From Bacteroidota bacterium (lineage in GTDB: Bacteria; Bacteroidota; Bacteroidia; Cytophagales; Cyclobacteriaceae): a DNA stretch of 30,548 nt. The position numbers were made by a program, and so were the translations under genes. The DNA lies in NCBI GenBank assembly GCA_023431285.1, contig JAEYXN010000058.1, forward strand, positions 1-30,548. Direction: 5' to 3'. Under the pieces are notes generated by a model. It made no database searches, was not told the DNA's origin, and saw nothing but the letters and a program-made list of their open reading frames with translations. This document shows, piece after piece, positions 24,101-30,548 of this stretch (the first letter of the stretch is position 1; the number at the start of each line of letters is the position of its first letter).

Positions 24101-26109
24101 ATATAAAAACTGTCATACTTCAGTGTAAACCCTTTTCCGCTGATCTCGAAATTCCCGGCTTTGATCGTTCCGTTGAATTGAATATCCCTGTTCTGCAGAA
24201 GTGTGATCACGCTGCTATCCGGCTGGATCCTTACATTCAAGGAATCACTAACGTCGAACTCATCAACACCTCTTACCGTCATGTAGCCTTTCCGATAGTT
24301 TATGGTTGCATTGGGAAAGCTATCTATAACGGAAAGGATCTTCAGATTATCGTAATCCATCTCACCGCGGGCACCTTGATACAGCAGGATAAGTTTCTCT
24401 TTCACGATCGCCTTGTCCATTCGGGCATCGTATTCAAGCAAGCCTTTTCCACTGAGGAATTGAAGAGCAGCCTTGATGTCGCGGTTCTGCTGCGAAGCAT
24501 AGTAAGCAAGATCACCGCCATAGAACTCACGCACCCCTTTATTCAGACAGTAACTGGCCACTAACGCCACCGGGTGGAATGCGAAACCTTCACCTTTTAA
24601 AATTCTGTAATCCTCAGGATCATAATAGTCGATAGATTCAATGACTACCGGAACTGTATTCCTGGCGCCGTCGATCTCCACGTTCAGGCTATCCGTTGCA
24701 AGGTCCCAGCGAATAACGTCTGCGGCAAAGTCCACACTAAAGAATGAAGAAGAATAAGGAGTATGCTTCATCATTCCTTTTTCCTTCCGGATGATCAGCT
24801 TCTGTACTGAATCGCCTTCCCAGGAATACCGAAACCTCACAGCAGGGTGTGTGATGGAATCCCGCATATGAAGAAGGGTCACCTTTGCTTTATTGGAAAT
24901 GACCGACGACTCGCTGAAAGCAAAATCAGAAGACACTGCCTTGAATTTCTCCTGGCCTTCTCTGAAGATCTGAATCGTTGATTGTTCTCCTCCCACAGAG
25001 GCTCCTGACACCTTGTTACCGGTCAAAGAAAAACCACCGGTATATTTTACGTTTTGATCAGCGATTCCTTTTATCTCCAGCGTGTGTTGGAAAGACTTGA
25101 ACCTTGGATAGGTTGAGAGAACGGAGTCCTTCCGTGCCTGCGACTTAAACTCGAATATACCTGGTATGAAGCCGGGAGTTTTCCCTTCGTATTTAAGATT
25201 GGCAAGGTTAGACTTCAATTCAGGTTTAGTGACTTTGAAATCATAGACTTTCAGCTCACATGAAACAATGTCCGGTCCAAGTCCTGCAGGAGTCCAGTCG
25301 AAAGTACCGGTCTCGCCGACAAAGTTATTATCACGTATCGCGAGTACTCCTTTTGTGTTCTTGAGAAACACAGAGTCAAATTTCGTAACAATGTTCAGCG
25401 TCGCTTTGCTGAATCGAATTACCGGACCTTCTACCGGTGGAGGTGGCGGGGGATTCATCCACAGTGGTGCCTGCGTCAGATAATCCTCTGCCGTGGAAGT
25501 GTCTGTCGGGGTATCCGCCCATGGGTCATCCGATGCCTCTTCATCGACGGGGTCAGTCGTCTCGGTATCGGCCCCTGATTCAGGTTGGGAAAGATCAAAT
25601 CCTTTAACCGGTTCCACGTATTCAAAATGGTAGTCGTCATCACGAACATAGAGCCGTGTTGAACGATCATAATACAAGGCATGATGCTGGAAGAAAGTAT
25701 TGGCCGTTCTGAAAAATTGTAAAGCACGCGTGGGTGTTTCCTTCTCAATAACGTCAGAGACTACTGCGAGATATTCTCCAAGCCTGTTGTTATCGATCCT
25801 TTCAATGTTAACTGCTTTTGCAATTGCACCAAAATATTGGATCAGCGTTGGTTTGAGTCCGTAACGCTTGCGCTTCATCTGTCTATGCTGCTTCTGGATC
25901 AGGAGCTGATAATCCGGAGGGATTGAATTCCACGCAGATGCGAAACTTGCGCCCGCGACCGTCCCATCAACTGTCTTTGTATTTTCAAGAACAACGCGGA
26001 CACTATCCTGATACGACAGGGCCGGAACGGACGAACCCCTGTTTTGGGCAAACAGGTTGATGCCGGCCACCATGAAAAACAGGAGTAGATATGAGCTCGG
26101 ATGCTTCAC
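21121..26109 (-). CDS. Giant secreted beta-rich protein of unknown function
   Basis: About 1662 residues from the GTG at 26109; a TTG at 26115 is possible and a TAG lies just before it, so no ATG start exists. A signal peptide (KHPSSYLLLFFMVAGINLFAQ) is clear. Residues 30-190 are helical, followed by an acidic Thr/Asp-rich stretch and a proline run near 220. The remaining ~1350 residues are short alternating strands with repeated ideas such as FNGTIKAGNFEISGKGF and FNADKAVYDLKTQELKVSGIPYI, reminiscent of the OstA/LptA and AsmA/TamB beta ladders. Many lines pair a strand with a D-S or D-T-L turn. The last 70 residues are a Pro/Glu/Lys/Asp tail with KKRRQKK. I recognise no named family. An envelope scaffold or lipid-handling role is a guess. 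It stands alone between the convergent nuclease gene and the kinase pair. Confidence 0.82.
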   Translation of the reverse strand: MKHPSSYLLLFFMVAGINLFAQNRGSSVPALSYQDSVRVVLENTKTVDGTVAGASFASAWNSIPPDYQLLIQKQHRQMKRKRYGLKPTLIQYFGAIAKAVNIERIDNNRLGEYLAVVSDVIEKETPTRALQFFRTANTFFQHHALYYDRSTRLYVRDDDYHFEYVEPVKGFDLSQPESGADTETTDPVDEEASDDPWADTPTDTSTAEDYLTQAPLWMNPPPPPPVEGPVIRFSKATLNIVTKFDSVFLKNTKGVLAIRDNNFVGETGTFDWTPAGLGPDIVSCELKVYDFKVTKPELKSNLANLKYEGKTPGFIPGIFEFKSQARKDSVLSTYPRFKSFQHTLEIKGIADQNVKYTGGFSLTGNKVSGASVGGEQSTIQIFREGQEKFKAVSSDFAFSESSVISNKAKVTLLHMRDSITHPAVRFRYSWEGDSVQKLIIRKEKGMMKHTPYSSSFFSVDFAADVIRWDLATDSLNVEIDGARNTVPVVIESIDYYDPEDYRILKGEGFAFHPVALVASYCLNKGVREFYGGDLAYYASQQNRDIKAALQFLSGKGLLEYDARMDKAIVKEKLILLYQGARGEMDYDNLKILSVIDSFPNATINYRKGYMTVRGVDEFDVSDSLNVRIQPDSSVITLLQNRDIQFNGTIKAGNFEISGKGFTLKYDSFYISMSHIDSINFFVLEKNSRGQSVRRKINNSMVGADSTAAAVGGLGDTSKSSGTLFISRANNKSGKLKIPNYPRLDASTGGAIYFDRHEVLEGAYDRSVFFVVPPFKLDSLNDADPSSINFEGTFVSSGMFPTFKEKLHTQPDKSLGFTHSIPAAGYPVYNGDGQMKGNLSLDNRGIRGDGTINFLAATLTSQDFIFYPDSVIARGNQASIQQKQIGPVNFPEAKLVNFDMKWFPKQDIMKLKNLNAPFEFYNATAQMRGTVTISPQGVGGSGKFETRGTELISRDMNFTANEFGAKRARFRVKSEDPNKPLLTGTDVRIRYNLEKNYADVSPEVAGVAAIDFPYAQFKTSIPNMRWDVNAQKITMSKEPDQPIEDSYFYTTRKDLDSLSFNADKAVYDLKTQELKVSGIPYIIVADAKITPENNEVLILENARIGTLKNTTIILDTLDGFHLLTDGVVDIKSRKEFSGYATYQYVNLLRDTFAIKMTDFHLETISEEEKTEERRKSGRTHHVAQQTVATGSVAEKDLLVLGAGMFYKGDMTMYATRPALQLNGYVKLDIKNIPDYRTWIKYQQSGDETEVLLDFDNAVTEEGDDVNAGLHYSTTDNDLYITFVSKKKSPEDEDFFLPSGKLLYDTSTLEFVIEDIEKARGQKLSGKVFAYNDLNRQVRFEGPVNILKGSKDFNITATAIGQGSVETNEIRMNTFMLMDTNLPETAFEVMGRQIQDVIKNEGADEGLGDATELLYKIADLVGEKVVKDYEQRSLQGYVSLGTIPQLARPIAFSNVNLKWSSDRKAFFSEGKLGISNIGKLDINGAFEGFLEVRKDQDGLPVFHVFFKASPEAWYYFGFEDNRLMVHSSNDAFNSVIIKRTNARKVKIGEVAFIPGSDEETSSFINRFRKTYYGIDVPYSLYDAQAPIRDEAPPAVMPTITPGVTPSVTPTEEEEPASEKQNKKRRQKKDKGDDESGDQPAPDMPAIDPSKEKKAEPPPSDDDGF

Positions 26110-26218
26110 GGGCAACTAAAACCTTGAAATTCGGAAATAATGGGTAAATAAGCTAAAACGCCCTCTTGCTGATAACGCGCATGTAAGAAAAAACGTGTGA
26201 TAGATCGCGAAGATCCCG

Positions 26219-27481
26219 TCAGTTATTGATCTGGACGCGCTCAGGCTGCGGCTGGAGTGGCAGGGAGACGATAAAGGTCGAACCCTCACCCACTTTGCTG
26301 CGCGCGGAAATGAAGCCATTATGCTGTTCGACGATCTTTTTGCATAGTGCCAGACCGATACCAGTTCCCTCAAATTCAGAATTTCGATGCAGTCTTTTAA
26401 ACATCCCGAAGATCTCCTCGGCATATCGCTGGTCAAAACCGATCCCGTTGTCTTCAATAAAGATCCGACAGTAATTGCGGGTAGTCTCGTTAACTCTCGT
26501 CAGGTTCTTTAATCCGACATCTGCTTTAATGTTGATAAGGGGAGCTGTATCCTTTTTGCAATACTTCAGGGCGTTACCGATCAGATTTTGAAAGAGAGGT
26601 TTAATCAATCCGGGGTTGAGTTGCAGAACAGGCAACATGGCAACATTGATTTTGGCCTCCTTGGAGCGGACTTCCTCATCCATGTCATTAATTACCTCCG
26701 TCACCACCTTGTTCAAATCACAGGTGATGAACTCCAGCTTTTCTGAAGAGATCTTTGAGAAAGTAAGAATGTCAGTGATCAGGTTCTGCATACGCTCCGC
26801 AGCTTTCTGTATGCGGAGAAGATTAGCTTTACCATCGTCATCGAGGCTTTCTTTATATCTGATAAATAAGCGATCGCTGAAGGTGCGGATCTTACGCAGT
26901 GGTTCCTGCAGGTCATGAGACGCCATGAAGGCGAAGCGGTCGAGATCTTTGTTGGCAGACTCCAGACTCGCGATGTTTTCCAGCAGCTGACGATTCAGCA
27001 GCTTCACCTTTTCTTCGGAAGCCATTCTTTCCTGGATCTCAAGCTCCAGGCTCTTGTTGATAGCAACGAGCTTCTTCTCCTGCGCGATCAACTGAATGTT
27101 CTTCTTATACAGGTCAATCAACACCGCTACCTTGGCTCTAAGAACGTCGGGGTTGATAGGTTTGTAGATGTAATCCACAGCCCCCGCCTGATAGCCTTTG
27201 TACATGTTCTCATCGCCATAGTTATTGGCAGTGATGAAGATGATAGGAATGTGTTTAAGTTTTTCGCGCTCATAGATCAGAGACGCTGTTTCAAAGCCGT
27301 TGAGGTTCGGCATCTTTACGTCCATCATGATCATCGCAAAATCATGCTCGTTCAGCAGAATCTTCAGAGCCTGACGACCGGACGTAGCTTTGATAAGCTG
27401 GTATCCGGCCGGCTCAAGAATAGTTTCTATTGAGAGCAGGTTATCTTCACGATCATCTACGATAAGGATCTTGGGCTCCAT
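26219..27481 (-). CDS. Receiver-histidine kinase protein
   Basis: 420 residues, no membrane helix or signal. Residues 1-120 are a receiver with phosphoacceptor Asp54, acidic pair Asp9/Asp10 and Lys107 in YKPIN. A coiled coil (125-185) leads to a HisKA helix with His189 in MASHDLQEPLRKI and a HATPase domain with the N box around Asn303, DNGIGFD at 344-350 and GTGIGLAL at 372-379. This order, receiver first and kinase after, is that of soluble kinases that are themselves controlled by phosphorylation. It starts 25 nt behind the large hybrid kinase on the same strand, so the two are co-transcribed. No output domain follows the kinase, hence the phosphate must go to another protein. Confidence 0.93.
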   Translation of the reverse strand: MEPKILIVDDREDNLLSIETILEPAGYQLIKATSGRQALKILLNEHDFAMIMMDVKMPNLNGFETASLIYEREKLKHIPIIFITANNYGDENMYKGYQAGAVDYIYKPINPDVLRAKVAVLIDLYKKNIQLIAQEKKLVAINKSLELEIQERMASEEKVKLLNRQLLENIASLESANKDLDRFAFMASHDLQEPLRKIRTFSDRLFIRYKESLDDDGKANLLRIQKAAERMQNLITDILTFSKISSEKLEFITCDLNKVVTEVINDMDEEVRSKEAKINVAMLPVLQLNPGLIKPLFQNLIGNALKYCKKDTAPLINIKADVGLKNLTRVNETTRNYCRIFIEDNGIGFDQRYAEEIFGMFKRLHRNSEFEGTGIGLALCKKIVEQHNGFISARSKVGEGSTFIVSLPLQPQPERVQINN

Positions 27482-27506
27482 GCGTCAGGAATAATTCGCT
27501 TTAATG

Positions 27507-30500
27507 TTATTTACAAAACCACAACCGCATGAGCGACAGAAGCTGATCAATCTTTAGTGGCTTGGTGATATAATCGGATGCGCCAGCTTCAATGCATTTC
27601 TGCCGGTCTCCTTTCATCGCCTTTGCCGTTACCGCGATTATCGGTAGCGTACTGTTCTTATGTTCACGGCGAATTTTCTGTGTTGTCTCATAACCATCCA
27701 TTTCCGGCATCATTATATCCATGAGCACCATATCTATCTTCGGATTTTCATTCAGCAATTGAATAGCTTCTTTACCACTTTCCGCGGTAATCACATTGAT
27801 ATTGAAACGCTCAAAGACAGTGGTGAGCGCAAACAGGTTCCGCACATCGTCATCCACAACCAGAATATTCTTATTGCTGAGTATATCTTCCTTGTTTCTG
27901 ATGTTCTCCACTATCCGTCGCTTCTCCGGCGCCAACTCCTTGTGATTGATATGCAGATGCGCAACCGTCTCCTCCAGCAGCTGATCAATAGAGTTCGCCC
28001 CTTTCAACAGTACAAGGTTCGATGTGTTATTGATCTGATTAAGTTCTGCACGGTTGAAATCTCTTGCAGAGTAAACAATCACTGGTGTGAGCTTTTTCTT
28101 TTTCTTCGCGACTTTCTGTACCAACTCATTACCCGGCATATCGGGAAGAGTGTAATCCAGAATGATACAGTCGTAGTCGTTGTCCTCGATTTCTCCCAGT
28201 GCTTTCGCGGCTGTATCGGCAATGGTTACTTCCATCCTGTCGTCATGAAGGATCTTCGCGATCTGTGACGAATCAATCTCGTTGTCTTCCACCACCAATA
28301 CTTTCTTCACACTCTTCCTGCTGTTCTCCAGTATGTCTTTCATCAGATCATCGAGAGCTGAATTATCCAGCGGCTTCAGTAAAAAGCTGCGGGCTCCGCG
28401 CTTCATTGCAAGGACACGGTTCTCTTCTCCTGAAATGACGTGAATCGGAATGTGCCGGTAGTTAAGATCGTTTCGAAGAAGGTCAATAATTTTCCATCCG
28501 CTTGTATCCGACAGCTTCACATCAAGCGTGATCGCAATAGGAGTATAACGGTTGATAAAATCAAATACTTCGAGGTAATTACTCGCCACCACAGCTTTTA
28601 ACCCCTTCTCGTGGGCACGATCGATAATGATCCTTCCAAACCGGAAATCATCCTCAACAATAAGAACAATATCATCCGAATGAGTGATGTTGGTTCTGTC
28701 ATCCCCAGTCTCATTGATCATTTCATTAACCACGTCCAGGTTACGCGATTCGATGCCGTCGCTGGTCACGCGAAGAGTATTCAGCAGATTGTCCATCGAA
28801 TCATCGTTCGTCTCCTTCTGAAGTTGCTGGATTGCCTTAAAGCTATCTGACGTACCCCGCTTGACCACCGACTTATAGCCATCGAGAGGAAGGAACAAGG
28901 TGAATGTACTTCCCTGACCCGGGATACTCTCCAATTCGATCGTACCCCCCAGAAGTTCGGCAAGACCGCGGCTGATGGAAAGTCCCAGCCCTGTTCCACC
29001 ATACTTTCTTGAAGTAGATCCCTCTGCCTGTTGGAAAGCTTCAAAGATGATAAGCTGCTTTTCCTGAGGTATCCCAATACCCGTATCGCTGATAGAGAAT
29101 CCGACCACCATTTCAGCCGTGTCGAGACTTGGAAGTCCCGGCTTGAATTTCTCCTTCCCCGCGCTGAATATTTTCAAACGCACTTCTCCCTTCTCTGTGA
29201 ACTTGAATGCATTTGAAAGAAGGTTTTTAAGAATCTGATTCAAACGCTGAATATCGGTATCCATGGATGAGGGCAGCGTGGAATCCATCTCGATATGGAA
29301 GCGAAGATTCCTCGCTTCGGAGATCGGCTTGAATGTCGTCTCTACGAAAGCGGCAATCTCACCGATAGGAACCGGAGAAATGTTTGCAGAGATAAACCCG
29401 GACTCAATTTTCGACAGATCAAGAATATCGTTGATCAGCTGAATCAAGTCATCACCGCAGGAGTGGATCGTCTTCGCGTACCGGATCTGCTTCTCATTAA
29501 GGTTTCCTTCAGCGTTTTCATACAACTGCTGCGCAAGAATCAACAAGCTGTTAAGAGGCGTCCTGAGTTCATGCGACATGTTCGCGAGGAACTCAGACTT
29601 ATACTTGGATGTAAGCGTCAACTGTTCTGCTTTCTCCTCCAAAGAACGACGCGCTTCCTCCACTTCCTTGTTCTTCGCTTCCACTTCCTCCTTCTGCTTC
29701 ACGAGGAGTAATGCCTTATCCTGAAGCTCATCATTTGTCCTGCGGAGCTCTTCCTGTTGTACTTTCAACTCACTTGCCAGCGATTGCGACTGTGCCAGCA
29801 GCTCCTCAGTACGGGTGTTCGTCTCAATTGTGTTCAGGACAATCCCGATACTTTCAGTTACCTGACTTAAGAAGTCAATATGTGTTTCACTTAGATCTTC
29901 GAGAGAAGCGAGCTCAATAACAGCCTTGACGTTATTCTCAAACAATACCGGCAGGATGATCAGGTTGGAAGGTTTGATCTTTCCAAGACCGGAGTTGATC
30001 TTGAGATATCCCTGAGGCACGTTTGTAAGAAGGATTTTTTCTTTTTCGAACGCACACTGACCGACAAGACCCTCACCAATAGAAAACTCTTTCGGAACAT
30101 TCTTCTCTTCTTTATAAGCGTAGGCCGAGAATAACTTCAGTTTGAAATCCCCGGTTTCCTCATCCTGTTTCAGAATGTAAAAAGCGCCAAAGTGAGCCTG
30201 CACTACTTGAGCGAGCTCAGAAAGAATACGTTTGGAGACTGTATTCAGGTCACGCTGTCCCTGCAACATCTGCGTGAACTTCGCAAGGTTGGATTTCAAC
30301 CAATCCTGCTCCTGGTTCCGAAGTGTAGTTTCTCTGAGGTTGGCGATCATCTGGTTGATCGTATCCTTGAGTGCTTCCACTTCTCCTTTTGCTTCAACGC
30401 GGATAGTTCGGGTAAGGTCTCCTTTCGTAACCGCGGACGCCACTTCTGAAATAGAGCGCACCTGCGTAGTAAGGTTTTGCGCGAGCTGGTTCACGTTCTC

Positions 30501-30548
30501 TGTAAGGTTCTTCCAGATACCGGAAGCTCCAGGTACGCTGGCTTGTCC
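27507..30548 (-). CDS. Poly-HAMP/GAF hybrid histidine kinase with three receivers (5' end outside window)
   Basis: 1013 residues are visible; the frame runs off the right edge, and the GTG at 30494 is only an internal Val. Counting from that Val: HAMP segment 1-60 of the kind repeated in fungal Nik1-type kinases (the 18 residues before it, with SGIWKNLTENV, begin the same repeat), GAF 75-225, coiled coil 230-300, HisKA with His308 in MSHELRTPLN, HATPase with LLSNAFKFTEKG, SDTGIGIP and GGTGLGLSI up to 540, then three receivers with phosphoacceptors Asp658, Asp780 and Asp926. The second receiver has Lys831 but Gly instead of the usual Pro after it. Such kinases answer osmotic or other stress; the true signal is unknown. 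25 nt separate it from the next kinase gene. Confidence 0.93.
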   Translation of the reverse strand, partial: GQASVPGASGIWKNLTENVNQLAQNLTTQVRSISEVASAVTKGDLTRTIRVEAKGEVEALKDTINQMIANLRETTLRNQEQDWLKSNLAKFTQMLQGQRDLNTVSKRILSELAQVVQAHFGAFYILKQDEETGDFKLKLFSAYAYKEEKNVPKEFSIGEGLVGQCAFEKEKILLTNVPQGYLKINSGLGKIKPSNLIILPVLFENNVKAVIELASLEDLSETHIDFLSQVTESIGIVLNTIETNTRTEELLAQSQSLASELKVQQEELRRTNDELQDKALLLVKQKEEVEAKNKEVEEARRSLEEKAEQLTLTSKYKSEFLANMSHELRTPLNSLLILAQQLYENAEGNLNEKQIRYAKTIHSCGDDLIQLINDILDLSKIESGFISANISPVPIGEIAAFVETTFKPISEARNLRFHIEMDSTLPSSMDTDIQRLNQILKNLLSNAFKFTEKGEVRLKIFSAGKEKFKPGLPSLDTAEMVVGFSISDTGIGIPQEKQLIIFEAFQQAEGSTSRKYGGTGLGLSISRGLAELLGGTIELESIPGQGSTFTLFLPLDGYKSVVKRGTSDSFKAIQQLQKETNDDSMDNLLNTLRVTSDGIESRNLDVVNEMINETGDDRTNITHSDDIVLIVEDDFRFGRIIIDRAHEKGLKAVVASNYLEVFDFINRYTPIAITLDVKLSDTSGWKIIDLLRNDLNYRHIPIHVISGEENRVLAMKRGARSFLLKPLDNSALDDLMKDILENSRKSVKKVLVVEDNEIDSSQIAKILHDDRMEVTIADTAAKALGEIEDNDYDCIILDYTLPDMPGNELVQKVAKKKKKLTPVIVYSARDFNRAELNQINNTSNLVLLKGANSIDQLLEETVAHLHINHKELAPEKRRIVENIRNKEDILSNKNILVVDDDVRNLFALTTVFERFNINVITAESGKEAIQLLNENPKIDMVLMDIMMPEMDGYETTQKIRREHKNSTLPIIAVTAKAMKGDRQKCIEAGASDYITKPLKIDQLLSLMRLWFCK

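Noticed and set aside
27660..28268. 202-codon frame opposite the receiver domains of the large kinase.
   Set aside because: Antisense shadow of three clear receiver domains; no independent support.
30494..30548. GTG at 30494 as the start of the large hybrid kinase.
   Set aside because: The frame continues upstream to the window edge and encodes the beginning of the same HAMP unit (SGIWKNLTENV), so the Val is internal.

Overview
The window looks like a chromosomal segment of a Bacteroidota bacterium, most likely of the Cytophagales type. The support is typical family content and -7 elements of the TAnnTTTG kind: outer-membrane barrels with ANA|Q or SA|Q signal-peptide ends, a lipoprotein with a DUF1080 domain, an eukaryote-type glutamine synthetase (GSII), a very large secreted beta-rich protein, and hybrid histidine kinases with stacked receivers. 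I see no rRNA, tRNA, CRISPR array, prophage or insertion sequence. The placement is inferred from protein families, not from a marker gene.

Layout. 2-4363 (+): a tight run of a GlcD-type FAD oxidase (cut at the left edge), a small two-helix membrane protein, a DUF1080 lipoprotein and an asparagine synthase, with gaps of 3 to 11 nt. 4638-5216 (+): a small outer-membrane barrel with its own promoter-like site and a clear terminator. 5604-9282 (+): a nitrogen-assimilation cluster of Amt ammonium transporter, BBP2-type porin and GSII glutamine synthetase; the GSII terminator lies inside the 3' end of a convergent secreted protein of unknown function (9283-9882, -). 9883-10731: about 850 nt without a convincing gene, holding a 13-bp inverted repeat around a direct repeat. 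10732-15425: a SET-domain lysine methyltransferase (+) that overlaps by 13 nt, tail to tail, a 1341-residue SF1 helicase with a nuclease-like C-terminus (-). 15554-16462 (-): a membrane-anchored ComEA-like triple helix-hairpin-helix protein. 16765-20910 (+): glutamyl-tRNA reductase, an ECF sigma factor, a four-helix membrane protein, a TraB/GumN-family protein and an S1/P1 nuclease. 21121-26109 (-): a giant secreted protein of unknown function. 26219-30548 (-): a two-component pair, one poly-HAMP/GAF hybrid kinase with three receivers (cut at the right edge) and, 25 nt downstream, a receiver-kinase protein.

Working together: Amt, porin and GSII form a path from outer membrane to glutamine, with AsnB able to use that glutamine a few genes upstream. 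The ECF sigma factor and the following membrane protein are probably a regulatory pair that may also drive the GumN and nuclease genes. The two kinases together carry four receivers and no DNA-binding output, so they probably form a phosphorelay with a partner elsewhere.

The least explained items are the SET protein/helicase pair, the giant beta-rich protein, the porin standing where a PII gene is often found, and the gene-free region at 9.9-10.7 kb. None of them proves a new system; the checks that would decide are given with each finding.
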